Positions 17,201 to 26,202 of a DNA stretch of 64,000 nt are shown one piece after another (the stretch's first letter is position 1; every line of letters starts with the position of its first letter). The position numbers and the translations under genes were made by a program. The notes under the pieces are model-generated. The model was given only the letters and a program-made list of their open reading frames with translations. It searched no databases and was not told the origin of the DNA. Origin of the DNA: Daejeonella lutea (GTDB lineage: Bacteria; Bacteroidota; Bacteroidia; Sphingobacteriales; Sphingobacteriaceae). The stretch lies in assembly GCF_900168015.1 (NCBI RefSeq), contig NZ_FUYR01000002.1, positions 62,001-126,000 on the forward strand. The letters run 5' to 3'.

Positions 17201-20200
17201 CCTTTTATGTAGAAACTACAGTTGGAGGTTGTACAAGCCCCCGAACTGCAGTTACTGTTTTTGTTAACCCCATACCTGTTTCTCCAACCATTTCAGGAGT
17301 TACAATATGCGCTGGGAATACCGCTACCTTAGTGGCAACGGCACCCGGAGGAACATACACCTGGTACACCGATCCAAGCGGGGGAGTACCCCTGGGAACA
17401 GGGATTGCCTACACAACCCCAGCATTATCAGCAACCACTACGTATTATGTTACCACCAGAGTGAATGGTTGCGAAAGTCTGCGTACGCCTGTAACCGTAA
17501 CTGTTACAGCCCTCCCACCGGCTCCCACTGTTACGGGCGCGAATATTTGTGTGGGTGAAGCTGCAACTCTTTTAGCGAGCGGTTCGGGAGGCACTTACGA
17601 TTGGTTTGATGCCCCTGTTGGCGGCAACCTGGTTATGACAGGTGCAAGTTTTACAACCCCGGTATTAACCTCTAACAGGATTTATTACGTACAGGCCTCG
17701 GCAGGAGGATGCCCTGGCCCGAGGACAACCGTTGAAGTTACGGTCACCCCTCGTCCGGTGGCTCCAACAGTGGCACCACTCACAATATGTGCTGGGTCTG
17801 GTGCAACACTAACCGCAACTGCCCCTGGTGGGACTTACCAATGGTACGATTCTCCAGCTGGAGGCTCACTGCTTTTCACTGGTGCAAGCTATAATACCCC
17901 GGCCCTGTTTACCAATACAACCTATTATGTACAATCTATCGTAAATGGTTGCACAGGTGCCCGTGCAGCAGTAACAGTCACAGTTACACCCCTTCCCGCT
18001 GCACCAACTGCCATTAATCCAACAATATGCTTTGGTACAAACGCGATTCTGAGCGCCACCGCACCGGCTGGAACTTTTCAATGGTACGATTCGCCAACCG
18101 GAGGAACGTTGCTTGCAAATAGCCAGACCTATACCACACCAGTTTTGACGGCAAACACCATTTACTACGTTCAAACTACCGTTAACGGCTGCCCGGGACC
18201 ACGAACTGGTGTTACAGTAACCGTTACGCCTCTGCCCGTTGCCCCTACCGCTCCAGGCGTGATAGTTTGTTCCGGCAACTCTGCACTGCTCACGGCAACC
18301 GCTCCGGGAGGTGTTTATCAATGGTTTGATGCACCATCCGGGGGAAACCTGCTGGCTACTGGTGCTACCTATTCCACCCCCGCTTTGACGACAAATACCA
18401 CATATTATGTGCAGTCTGTTGTCAATGGTTGCGCGGGGCCCAGAAGATCAGTCAACGTAACCCTTACTTCTATTCCACCTGCACCAACCGCCGCTGGTAC
18501 GACCATTTGTTCGGGAACTACCACCACATTAACAGCTACTGCACCGGGAGGAGTATATCAATGGTATGATGCGGCCACAGGAGGAAGCCTTCTTGCTACA
18601 TCTCCATCTTATACAACCGGAGTTTTAACAGCAAATACGACATTTTATGTACAGACAACCGTAGATGGTTGCGCAGGACCCCGGACTCCGGTTACCGTTA
18701 CCATCACCCCGATCCCGGCTGCGCCGACAGTTAACGCACCGGCAATATGTGTGGGAAACAGCACTACGCTGACAGCAAGTGCTCCGGGAGGAAATTATCA
18801 ATGGTTCGATGCTGCGTCTGGGGGCAATCTGCTCCAATCTGGAAACAGTTTCACAACACCAGCATTAACCTTAACCACCACCTATTATGTACAAACAACT
18901 ATAAACGGATGTACCAGCCCCAGAACAGCAGTGAGAGTAACTACAATTCCGATTATAAATCCGGAGTTCGAATATTCATCAGGAACGTACTGCAAGTCGG
19001 GGCCAGCAGTAAGTCCAGCTCCGGTAATTCATACACCGGGGGGAGGAACCTTCACCGCAACTCCAGGTCTTATATTCGCCAACACAAGCACCGGCGAGAT
19101 CAATGTGGCGGCCACCCCGATTGGTACATACACTATCACGTTCACGAATGCCTCGCAATGTCCGAGAAGCAGCACAGTAAACATAACGATTACCAATGCA
19201 CCTGATGCCCGGTTTAGCTATGCTGCCACTTCATTTTGTACGGGATCAGACGACTCGCCGGCTATATTCGTTCCTGGAGCAAGTGCGGGAATATTCAGCG
19301 CTACTCCTGGAGGCCTGGTTTTCAGAAGTATTTCAACTGGCGAAATCAATTTAAGCGCAAGTGTTCCAGGCGTTTATCAGGTAACTAACACAATTGCTGC
19401 AACTGGGGGTTGTGCTGCTGCCAGTCATACCGTCACTGTTCAAATTAACGCTGCACCGGCGGCACCTTCAGTGTCAGGAGCCACGATCTGTGCTGACAAC
19501 AGTACCACACTGAGTGCTACCGGATCGAGCGGTACATACGAATGGTATGATGCGGCTGTAGGGGGGCGACTTCTAGCTACGGGATCAGTATTTAGCACTG
19601 GAATTTTGAAGACGACTACTTCCTACTACGTTCAAGCCACTTCGAATGGGTGTACTGGCCCAAGGGCTGCTGTCACTGTCCAGGTTGTACCTGTAGTCGA
19701 CCCAGAATTCGAGTATTCCTCGGGAACCTATTGTAAATCGGGAATATCTGTAACACCTCCTCCAGGGATTTACACTGTTGGTGGAGGCGTTTTTAGTTCG
19801 AGCAGCGGACTTGTTTTTGTAAATAAGAATACGGGAGAAATTGATGTGCTGGCCAGTACCATTGGAACGTACACTGTTAGTTTCACAAATAACTCGCCAT
19901 GTCCGCGAGTTACGTATGCAAAGGTGACAATCACCAATTTTCCAAATGCAAGTTTCTCATATAGCGGGCCATTTTGCCCTGGGGACACAAACCCGCTTCC
20001 TATTTTCCCTGCGGGAGCCAGTGCGGGCATTTTTACCTCATCCTCGCCGGCCCTTGTCTTTGTAAGCACAAGAACGGGCGAAATAGACCTAAAAGCAAGC
20101 AGTCCAGGTATATACATTATCACTAATACGATCTCTGCAAATGGCGGTTGCGCAACAGCAACATTTACATCGACTGTTACGATCAATCCAATTCCATTAA

Positions 20201-21708
20201 CCCCCGATGCCCGGAACGCTTCGATTTGCAGGGGAACCAGCACTGTACTAGCAGTTGGTGACGATTCAGGAGTTTATCAATGGTTTGACCAGGCAACGGG
20301 AGGCACAATGTTAGGTACCGGTACAAATTTCACCACACCAATTCTAAATTCCACTACGAGATATTACGTGCAAGCAATTAGCAATAACTGTGTCAGCCCC
20401 CGAAAGGAGATCATCGTTACTGTTAATGCGATTCCTGCAGCGCCTGTTGTTATTTCAAATTCCCCGGTGTGTGCGGGTAACTCGATCGTTATGGGAGCAA
20501 CCTATATTCCAGGAGCAATCTACACCTGGGAGGGACCCAACAATTTCAGTTCAAATCTTCAAAACCCAATTATAAATGGAGCTACTGCCAGTCATGCTGG
20601 AAAGTACACCGTATTCGTCACAGTAAACGGTTGTGTAAGCGCGGTGTCTTCAGTGGACGTTAAAGTTAATGAAGTCCCTATTTCTGAAGCTGGCCAGGAT
20701 CAAACCTTATGTGTAAGTACTAATGCTGTAAACCTCAAAGGCTCAGTTAAAGGTTTAAGCACCACCGGAATCTGGAGCAGCAGCGGCACAGGAACTTTTT
20801 CTCCATCAAACACAAGTTTGAATGCAACATATATTCCATCAGCGGCAGACAAGGCAGCACTTAAAGTAGTTTTAACGTTAACATCGACAAATAATATTAG
20901 CTGCGCACCCGCCACGTCGTCTATGGCAGTAACATTAGTGCCGCTACCTGTTGTTAACGCTGGAACTGATCAGGCCGTTTGTGCAGATGCAACAGAAATT
21001 AATTTATCCGGAGCGGTAGTTGGGGCTTCAGGCGGCATTTGGGTAAGTGAAGGCGATGGTCAGTTTCTGCCATCAAACACCGCTCTCAAGGCTACCTATA
21101 TTCCGGGTCCGAAGGATGTAAAAATTGGTTGGGCAATGCTGACACTCTCATCAACGGGGAATGGGTTGTGTAGCTCAGTATCCGATGATGTTTTGATTAC
21201 CATAAACCCGCTTCCGAGAGTATCAGCAGGTAAAGACAAAGTTATCAGGCTGGACGAGTCTATTACTTTGAACGACGTTGACACTGATCCGGATGTACAA
21301 TATCAATGGTCGCCCGCCATTGGCCTCAACGATTATTCTATTAAGAATCCAGTGTTTAGCGGCACGGCTAGCCAGACTTATACGCTAACTGTAACAAACA
21401 AACGGGGTTGTGTATCAAGCGATCAGGTTTTCGTGAAAGTACTGGAACCTATTGTTATACCGAATACATTCACGCCTAATGGCGATGGCTCGAACGATCT
21501 TTGGAATATCGCGCAGTTGAAGAACTACACCGAAGCAACAGTCTTTGTTTACAACCGGTATGGGGTGAAGCTTTTTTACTCACAGGGCTATGAACAACCC
21601 TGGGACGGCACCTATCAGGGAGTAGAGGTACCAGCGGGAACCTATTACTATGTTATAGATACAAAAATGGGGGAGAAATTTTCAGGCTGGATACTTATCG
21701 TTAAATAA
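14224..21708 (+). CDS. Giant repeat adhesin with T9SS type B (CHU_C) C-terminal domain
   Basis: This 2494-residue protein starts at the ATG at 14224, directly before a signal peptide (MPKNLRLFFLVITLLSATYS). From about residue 297 I count 16 Ig-like modules of about 78 residues. Each has the pattern APT..G.TIC.G..ATL.A..PGGTYQWYD..SGG..L.TG..Y.TP.L...TTYYVQT..NGC.GPRT.V.VTV. Two other module types (NPEF.YSSGTYC and FSYSGPFC) occur as three pairs, after modules 6, 14 and 15. Four further Ig/PKD-like domains follow. The last 85 residues are the CHU_C/gliding-motility domain (PNTFTPNGDGSNDLWNI), a type IX secretion signal. It is expected on the cell surface or secreted, in adhesion or gliding. 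Cysteines are regular, about two per module. Confidence 0.92.
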   Translation: MPKNLRLFFLVITLLSATYSAFGQTPPTFNVDLSGSTDTTVTVLNKKRDGNWCGDNNCIVFNIKVNPGSDLINFTANQITGASFYTVNCGPQIPIGTPACITGLSTVSISFCKPGNNGVDYFITATRTVKASGDLNLRQTCSGSMSVTGLQASSVTWTSIFPGAAGTYNSYLSNPSGSLTTSVTPAVGAPTYIDYRVSGAPTTNCPSGLSDTVRVYTSPPLTVAISPSSPMICSGASVTITATPSGGLPGYTYAWNTGATTPSITVSTPGTYTVSVMDQLSGCPPSTQQVIVGASPTPTAPTASGTTICSGATATLTATGPGGTYSWYTASTGGTLLGTGASFTTPALTATTTYYVETLLGCVSARTPVTVSVTALPAAPTAAGTTICAGNTATLTATAPGGTYQWYDVAVGGTSLFTGSSYTSPALSANTTYYVQTTVNGCPGPRTAVIVTVTPLPAAPTAPGVTICTGSTATLTATGPGGTYQWFDAASGGNLLASSASYNTPVLNATTPYYVQTTVNGCTGPRTAVVVTVNPPPAAPTASGTTICSGSTATLSATAPGGTYSWYTTASGGTAVGTGANFTTPVLTATTTYYVETLLGCVSPRTAVTVSVTPLPAAPTVAGTTICSGSTATLAASAPGGIYEWYTAASGGTLLGTGVTFTTPALISTTTYYVQTTVNGCPGPRTAATVTVTPIPAAPSFAAVSTICAGSSATLTATGPGGSYQWYSAASGGALLGTGASYNTPALNATTTFYVQTTDNGCTSARTAVEVTVIPQVNPEFKYASGTFCLTGAPKQAPQIFNGPGTFSGSGGLVINPTTGEIDVLASGLGVYTVSYTSTSQCPRTTSTTITITDTPNATFTYSGPFCVGGPNPLPNFGATGSAGIFSSTSGLNFVNTSTGEINLATSTPGDYTITNTISGGVGCSDAKSFVVTITASPSAPTAAGMTICANNSATLTASGSTGTYAWFNSPSGGTSLGSGAFYTTASLSTTTTFYVETTVGGCTSPRTAVTVFVNPIPVSPTISGVTICAGNTATLVATAPGGTYTWYTDPSGGVPLGTGIAYTTPALSATTTYYVTTRVNGCESLRTPVTVTVTALPPAPTVTGANICVGEAATLLASGSGGTYDWFDAPVGGNLVMTGASFTTPVLTSNRIYYVQASAGGCPGPRTTVEVTVTPRPVAPTVAPLTICAGSGATLTATAPGGTYQWYDSPAGGSLLFTGASYNTPALFTNTTYYVQSIVNGCTGARAAVTVTVTPLPAAPTAINPTICFGTNAILSATAPAGTFQWYDSPTGGTLLANSQTYTTPVLTANTIYYVQTTVNGCPGPRTGVTVTVTPLPVAPTAPGVIVCSGNSALLTATAPGGVYQWFDAPSGGNLLATGATYSTPALTTNTTYYVQSVVNGCAGPRRSVNVTLTSIPPAPTAAGTTICSGTTTTLTATAPGGVYQWYDAATGGSLLATSPSYTTGVLTANTTFYVQTTVDGCAGPRTPVTVTITPIPAAPTVNAPAICVGNSTTLTASAPGGNYQWFDAASGGNLLQSGNSFTTPALTLTTTYYVQTTINGCTSPRTAVRVTTIPIINPEFEYSSGTYCKSGPAVSPAPVIHTPGGGTFTATPGLIFANTSTGEINVAATPIGTYTITFTNASQCPRSSTVNITITNAPDARFSYAATSFCTGSDDSPAIFVPGASAGIFSATPGGLVFRSISTGEINLSASVPGVYQVTNTIAATGGCAAASHTVTVQINAAPAAPSVSGATICADNSTTLSATGSSGTYEWYDAAVGGRLLATGSVFSTGILKTTTSYYVQATSNGCTGPRAAVTVQVVPVVDPEFEYSSGTYCKSGISVTPPPGIYTVGGGVFSSSSGLVFVNKNTGEIDVLASTIGTYTVSFTNNSPCPRVTYAKVTITNFPNASFSYSGPFCPGDTNPLPIFPAGASAGIFTSSSPALVFVSTRTGEIDLKASSPGIYIITNTISANGGCATATFTSTVTINPIPLTPDARNASICRGTSTVLAVGDDSGVYQWFDQATGGTMLGTGTNFTTPILNSTTRYYVQAISNNCVSPRKEIIVTVNAIPAAPVVISNSPVCAGNSIVMGATYIPGAIYTWEGPNNFSSNLQNPIINGATASHAGKYTVFVTVNGCVSAVSSVDVKVNEVPISEAGQDQTLCVSTNAVNLKGSVKGLSTTGIWSSSGTGTFSPSNTSLNATYIPSAADKAALKVVLTLTSTNNISCAPATSSMAVTLVPLPVVNAGTDQAVCADATEINLSGAVVGASGGIWVSEGDGQFLPSNTALKATYIPGPKDVKIGWAMLTLSSTGNGLCSSVSDDVLITINPLPRVSAGKDKVIRLDESITLNDVDTDPDVQYQWSPAIGLNDYSIKNPVFSGTASQTYTLTVTNKRGCVSSDQVFVKVLEPIVIPNTFTPNGDGSNDLWNIAQLKNYTEATVFVYNRYGVKLFYSQGYEQPWDGTYQGVEVPAGTYYYVIDTKMGEKFSGWILIVK

Positions 21709-21737
21709 TACGGTAAGTACCCAGGGCTGAAAAGCTT

Positions 21738-22088
21738 TTACTCTGCAACTCTCTTAAATGTATTCTTCACTTCCATCCCGCCAAAGTTCGAAGTGATCAC
21801 AATTGAGTCGCCCATAAATTTTCCTTTAGATTCCATTGGACCGTTGCCAACGTCGATTTTATAGCTGAAATCTGTCCCTGCGATCTTGCCGTCACTCAAA
21901 GGTAGTTCGCCGTATTCAGAAATGATTGAGCCAGTAAGCTTTTCGCCGTCAGCTTTAAGCTTATAAGTTAAATCGAGTTTCCGGTCCTGGAAAGACACAG
22001 AGCCTTTGTAAGTGCCGGTAAGATCTGCCGCAAGGCACACTAAAACGAACAGGAAGAGTGAAGCAATTGATAATGTTATTTTTCTCAT
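21738..22088 (-). CDS. Small exported beta-rich protein, unknown function
   Basis: This 116-residue protein has a clear signal peptide (MRKITLSIASLFLFVLVCLA). The mature part is about 95 residues of alternating strands: DLTGTYKGSVSF, KLTGSIISEYGELPLSDGKI and SKGKFMGDSIVITSNFGG. The pattern resembles small beta-barrel domains found in Bacteroidota secreted hydrolases and their partners. I do not recognise a named family. It lies 41 bases downstream of a sodium:solute symporter gene on the same strand and is probably co-transcribed with it. Confidence 0.7.
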   Translation of the reverse strand: MRKITLSIASLFLFVLVCLAADLTGTYKGSVSFQDRKLDLTYKLKADGEKLTGSIISEYGELPLSDGKIAGTDFSYKIDVGNGPMESKGKFMGDSIVITSNFGGMEVKNTFKRVAE

Positions 22089-22129
22089 GGTTTGGGGTTA
22101 TTAGGTTTTTTAATTTATTCCGACAATGA

Positions 22130-23785
22130 TTACCAGTAGATACTATATAGCGCCACAATTATTCCGATCACGATAAGCGCCCCAACTGTAAAGGATGGCG
22201 CTGTTTTAAACATGCTGCTATCAACTTCCAGGCCGTTAGGTTTAACTCCATTTCGGGTTTCATACATACTGATGAAGTACATCACGATCACGCAGATCAG
22301 GAATACAAATCCCATACGGTCAATAAAAGGAATCTCATACACACCATCGGCATTTAATACCGCGAATCCGGATGAATGCAGGAATTCAAGATTTATATAA
22401 TCCGGAGAGACCTTAAACAGGCAGGACAGGATAAAGCCACCTATTGTAGCGAATAAGGCAGCATTAGAAGTAGTTTTCTTCCAAAAGAAACCAAGGATGA
22501 ACATGGCAAAAATTCCGGGTGATACGAATCCTGTATATTCCTGGATATATTGAAATCCTCCCTTTTTATCTATTCCCAGATATGGCGCGATAGCTACTGC
22601 CAGGATCATAGAAATGATAATAACCCAACGTCCAACCTGCACCTGTTTCTTTTCGTCAGCTTCAGGATTCAGTTTCTTTTTATAAATATCCAGAGTAAAT
22701 ATCGTAGCAATACTGTTTGCCTTTCCGGCGAGTGATGCAACTACAGCAGCTGTAAGGGCAGCAAAGGATAAACCTTTTAGACCTACAGGTAACAAATTAA
22801 GAAGTACAGGATAGGCCCTGTCAGCAACCACTTCCCCGTTGAGCATCATTTCTGATTCGAACACACCTTCTTTGTAAAGAACGAATGCTGCGATACCCGG
22901 CAAGACGACGATAACTGGCATCAGCAATTTTAAGAATGCAGCAAACAGGATCCCGCTTCTGGCAGTTTTGAGATCCGCTCCTAGCGCCCTCTGGGTGATA
23001 TACTGATTACAACCCCAGTAGTTAAGGTTCACGATCCACATACCGCCGACTAAAATGGCGAGTCCCGGAAGGTCGATAAAGTGAGGGTCTTCTTTTTTGA
23101 AGATCATCTTAAAATGGTCTGCGGAATTTTCAGTCATCAGATTAAAGCCATTGATCGGACCGCTTGAGCCGTAGTGCTGCGCCACAAGATCCAATGCAAG
23201 GTAAGTAGTTACCAATCCTCCCAGGATCAGAAATACTACTTGTATCACATCGGTATAGCCGATCACGTTCATCCCGCCAAGGGTAATAACAATGGCAAAA
23301 ACAGCCAGCGCGACCATACATAAACCCAGATCGAGGCCGGAAATACTGCTGATAGCCAGGGCACCCAGGTATAAGATGGAAGTCAGGTTGACCACCACAT
23401 AAAGTAACAACCAGAATACCGCCATGATCATGGCTACAGTTTCGTTATACCTCGTTTTCAAAAACTGAGGCATTGTATAAATTTTGTTCTTTAGATAAAT
23501 AGGAATGAAGAAAACAGCGACGATAATTAGGGTTGCTGCAGCCAGCCACTCGTAAGCAGCAATTGCAAGCCCCATAGTGAAGCCAGAACCGCTCATACCA
23601 ATAAATTGCTCGGCAGAAATATTAGATGCAATCAGAGAGGCTCCGATGGCCCACCAGGTTAGCGAATCTTTTGCAAGAAAGTAATCTTTGGAGTCTTCGT
23701 GCTTTTTGCGATTATAAACATAAAGGCCGTACGCGCTCACAATGATAAAGTAGATAAGGAAGACGATGTAATCAGGTGTTTGCAT
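22130..23785 (-). CDS. Sodium:solute symporter (SSS family, SGLT-like)
   Basis: The 551-residue protein is hydrophobic throughout, with 13-14 predicted membrane helices. The SSS signatures are visible: SKDYFLAKDSLTWWAIGASLIASNISAEQFIGMSGSGF near residues 33-70, and GLSFAALTAAVVASLAGKANSIATIFTLDIYKK near residues 320-360. Family members import sugars, amino acids or other solutes with sodium. The closest resemblance by eye is to the sugar-type (SGLT) branch, but substrate cannot be fixed. The neighbour on the far side is a cytoplasmic asparaginase. An imperfect inverted repeat of AG-rich words separates the two genes. Confidence 0.9.
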   Translation of the reverse strand: MQTPDYIVFLIYFIIVSAYGLYVYNRKKHEDSKDYFLAKDSLTWWAIGASLIASNISAEQFIGMSGSGFTMGLAIAAYEWLAAATLIIVAVFFIPIYLKNKIYTMPQFLKTRYNETVAMIMAVFWLLLYVVVNLTSILYLGALAISSISGLDLGLCMVALAVFAIVITLGGMNVIGYTDVIQVVFLILGGLVTTYLALDLVAQHYGSSGPINGFNLMTENSADHFKMIFKKEDPHFIDLPGLAILVGGMWIVNLNYWGCNQYITQRALGADLKTARSGILFAAFLKLLMPVIVVLPGIAAFVLYKEGVFESEMMLNGEVVADRAYPVLLNLLPVGLKGLSFAALTAAVVASLAGKANSIATIFTLDIYKKKLNPEADEKKQVQVGRWVIIISMILAVAIAPYLGIDKKGGFQYIQEYTGFVSPGIFAMFILGFFWKKTTSNAALFATIGGFILSCLFKVSPDYINLEFLHSSGFAVLNADGVYEIPFIDRMGFVFLICVIVMYFISMYETRNGVKPNGLEVDSSMFKTAPSFTVGALIVIGIIVALYSIYW

Positions 23786-23838
23786 TTTTTTTTATTAGGT
23801 TGGTTAGATAAACCTAATAAAAAAGATGGAATAAAAGA

Positions 23839-23956
23839 GGAGCAAAGAATAAAGAGCACAGAACAAAGATTGAGCCTAAAGAAGAGTGTATTCGAGCAAG
23901 CTTGAGCATTCGTTGTGCTTCCAGCCCTTGTTCTTTGTTCCTTGCTCTTTGCTCCT
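23839..23956. repeat. Imperfect inverted repeat of AG-rich short words
   Basis: GGAGCAAAGAATAAAGAGCA... at 23839-23868 faces TTGTTCTTTGTTCCTTGCTC... at about 23929-23955, whose complement reads GGAGCAAAGAGCAAGGAACA. Both arms are built of AAAGA/AACAAAG words. It may form a long hairpin between ansA and the symporter gene. Confidence 0.55.
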
Positions 23957-23965
23957 TACTCCCAC

Positions 23966-24985
23966 CTAGGAGAGTGTCATCTCGCCTCTTAAATTCGTCT
24001 CCAGCAGTTCCGCAATCTTTTTCTTGCTTTTAACCGTTCCGAAAAGGTACATCAGCTTAGTCACGGCTGCTTCGAAGGTCATATCATAACCGCTTACGAC
24101 TCCCATTTCCTTCAGTTCGCGACTGGTTTCATATCGGCCGAGCTCAACTGTACCAACCTTACACTGAGAAATGTTAAGGATCAGCATGCCATCTTTTATT
24201 GACTGCCGGAGCAGGTCGAGAAACCATTTTTGTGTAGACGTATTTCCTGAGCCGAAGGTTTCCATGATAATAGCCTTGCAGTCAGCGCATAAAGCTGCCT
24301 TCACAATATGCGGACTAATTCCCGGGTATAACTTCAATACACCAATTGCACTATCCAGTTTCTTATGGAATTTCACAGGTCCTTCCCCAGGCTTCAGAAT
24401 GTTATGACGGTCGAATTCAAGATAAACTCCCGCTTCGGCAAGCACCGGGTAATTAGGTGAGCGGAAGGCTTCAAATTTATCTGAGTTATATTTGAATGAT
24501 CGGTTACCTCGAAATAATTTATAATCAAAATAGATACATACTTCCGGAACCATGGCTTTCCCCCGGTTTTTCGCCGCTGCGATTTCCAGTGAAGTTATCA
24601 GGTTCTCCTTTGCATCGGTCCTGATTCCGTTTACGGGAAGCTGCGACCCGGTTAGGATGATCGGCTTATCCAGGCTTTCAATCATAAAACTTAAAGCCGA
24701 TGCTGTAAATGACATTGTATCCGATCCATGTAGTATCACAAACCCATCGTACCTCTCGTAATTTTTTTCAATTAATGAAACCAGTTCCTTATAAATCTCC
24801 GGGCTCATATTCGAAGAATCTATAAGCGGGTCAAACGAATGTACCGTGAAATTGTAATCCAGCCTTTTAAGTTCCGGAACATTGTCAGTTATCTGATCGA
24901 AATTGAATGGAACTAGCACGCCAGTTTTAGGGTCGGTGACCATGCCGATCGTTCCGCCGGTGTATATAATCAGTACGTTGGTCAT
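23966..24985 (-). CDS. ansA: Type I (cytoplasmic) L-asparaginase
   Basis: The 339-residue protein has no signal peptide and begins MTNVLIIYTGGTIGM, in which the Thr of TGGT is the first catalytic threonine. The second active-site motif, ILHGSDTMSFTASALSFM, lies at about residues 84-101 and carries the conserved Asp-Thr pair. Length and the C-terminal small domain match bacterial type I asparaginases, which convert asparagine to aspartate and ammonia. It is a different fold from the Ntn-type enzyme at 8876. It may feed the same aspartate pool, but nothing ties the two in regulation. Confidence 0.92.
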   Translation of the reverse strand: MTNVLIIYTGGTIGMVTDPKTGVLVPFNFDQITDNVPELKRLDYNFTVHSFDPLIDSSNMSPEIYKELVSLIEKNYERYDGFVILHGSDTMSFTASALSFMIESLDKPIILTGSQLPVNGIRTDAKENLITSLEIAAAKNRGKAMVPEVCIYFDYKLFRGNRSFKYNSDKFEAFRSPNYPVLAEAGVYLEFDRHNILKPGEGPVKFHKKLDSAIGVLKLYPGISPHIVKAALCADCKAIIMETFGSGNTSTQKWFLDLLRQSIKDGMLILNISQCKVGTVELGRYETSRELKEMGVVSGYDMTFEAAVTKLMYLFGTVKSKKKIAELLETNLRGEMTLS

Positions 24986-25017
24986 TTAATTGGTTGAGGG
25001 ATTGTAAATATAACAGA

Positions 25018-25131
25018 TAATTGAGAATTGCGAGTGGGGAATTGATAACAGCAGCGAGGATCGAGAAGCGAGGATCGAGAAACGAGAAGCGAGAATCGAG
25101 TGCCGGGTGACGAGAAGCGAGAATCGAGAAC
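25018..25131. repeat. Degenerate AG-rich word repeat (cgagaagcgag / gaggatcgag type)
   Basis: This stretch consists of loosely tandem words such as GAGAATCGAG, GAGAAGCGAG and GAGGATCGAG. It fills the gap between ansA and the tatD-like gene. Similar but differently worded tracts occur on the other side of tatD and elsewhere in the window. Confidence 0.75.
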
Positions 25132-25138
25132 AGGACAC

Positions 25139-25906
25139 CTAGACGCCGAATATTGTCTTCGAATTTAGTGTGGTTACTCTTGCCACTTCTTCAATTGAAA
25201 CCTGCTTGAGGTCAGCAAGCTTCTGAGCAATATAGACCAAATAACTGCTTTCGTTAGGCTTACCCCGAAACGGTACCGGTGTGAGGTATGGCGAGTCTGT
25301 TTCAAGGACCAGGTGGTCAAGGCTGACGTCAGCCAAAGCTTTGTCCAGCCCTGAATTTTTATATGTTAGTACTCCGCCAATGCCCAGATAAAAATCCAGT
25401 TCGATTGCCCGCTCGGCTTGTTCGGCAGTTCCTGTAAAACAATGAAATATCCCCCGCAATTTATCATCTTTTACTTCGTCAAGAATTTCAAATATTTCAT
25501 CGAATGCTTCCCTGCAGTGTATCACTATAGGAAGGCTTAGTTCCTTAGCCCAGGCTATCTGCTTCCGGAACGCCTGCTGCTGGAAAGGCAATGTGGCTTT
25601 ATCCCAGTAAAGGTCAATTCCAATCTCCCCAATTGCATATATTTTCGCCTGACCAGATGCTTGCTTGATAAGGTCCAGCTCCTCCTGGTAGTTTTCCTTC
25701 ACATCGCATGGATGTAAGCCCAGCATGGGAAAGCAGTTATCTGGATAACGGCTAACCAGGTTAAATACTTGAGGGACCGAAGATGAGTCTACATTGGGGA
25801 GAAATAAACGGCTTATCTCGTTATCAAAGCATCGCTGCATCAACTGAGTAAGTTTTTCAGGATCGGCTTCGTAATATAAGTGAGTGTGGGTATCAGTAAG
25901 GATCAT
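25139..25906 (-). CDS. TatD-family metal-dependent deoxyribonuclease
   Basis: This 255-residue protein starts at the ATG at 25906, giving MILTDTHTHLYYEADPEKL. A longer frame adds 23 residues encoded partly by a repeat tract. Metal-binding motifs of the family are present: THTHLY at the N-terminus, AIGEIGIDLYW, LPIVIHCREAF, GIFHCFTGTAEQA and VLETDSPYLTPVP. TatD proteins are TIM-barrel 3'-5' exonucleases acting on DNA/RNA ends and are cytoplasmic. A TATTTTG box ends 4 bases before the ATG, suggesting a leaderless transcript. The gene is flanked on both sides by AG-rich repeat tracts. Confidence 0.93.
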   Translation of the reverse strand: MILTDTHTHLYYEADPEKLTQLMQRCFDNEISRLFLPNVDSSSVPQVFNLVSRYPDNCFPMLGLHPCDVKENYQEELDLIKQASGQAKIYAIGEIGIDLYWDKATLPFQQQAFRKQIAWAKELSLPIVIHCREAFDEIFEILDEVKDDKLRGIFHCFTGTAEQAERAIELDFYLGIGGVLTYKNSGLDKALADVSLDHLVLETDSPYLTPVPFRGKPNESSYLVYIAQKLADLKQVSIEEVARVTTLNSKTIFGV

Positions 25907-25910
25907 GGGG

Positions 25911-25917
25911 CAAAATA
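25911..25917 (-). promoter_or_regulatory. Candidate -7 box of tatD (TATTTTG)
   Basis: The minus strand reads TATTTTG-CCCC-ATG. The box is one base shorter than TAnnTTTG, but its spacing to the ATG equals that seen at cysS, lipA and the OstA-like gene. Confidence 0.4.
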
Positions 25918-25932
25918 CGAAAAGGGTTGATA

Positions 25933-26045
25933 GGAGGCAAGAAGCAGGTGGCAGGAGGAAGGAAGCAAGAGTCAAGAACCAAGAGCCAGGAACAAAGAAC
26001 CAAGAACAAAGATCAAAGAGTCAGGACCCAGGAGCCAAGAAACAG
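25933..26045. repeat. Degenerate AG-rich word repeat (caagaaccaagagc type), with inverted partner near 26164-26203
   Basis: Words such as CAAGAACC, AAGAGCCAGG and AACAAAGAACC repeat loosely. The segment at 26164-26203 on the plus strand (TCTTGATTCCTGACTCTTGA...) is complementary to the same words, so the gap between rluB-like and tatD genes could form a long imperfect hairpin. Confidence 0.65.
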
Positions 26046-26202
26046 AAGATCTTAAATCAATATCGAAACTTCACTATATAACATACCCGTGAGCTCTTAA
26101 TCTTCCCAGGGTGGAGCATCATATTGTGTACTTCAAACTATTAAAAGAAATTTAAAAGCGAGGTGCCAAAGTCTTGATTCCTGACTCTTGATTCTTGGCT
26201 CC

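Noticed and set aside
17866-18321. 151-residue minus-strand frame inside the adhesin gene
   Set aside because: Repetitive antisense shadow of the Ig modules, rich in Cys and Trp by frame effect.
15100-20400. Near-identical DNA tandem repeats as a phase-variable locus
   Set aside because: Modules are similar in protein but differ widely in DNA, so easy slippage is unlikely.
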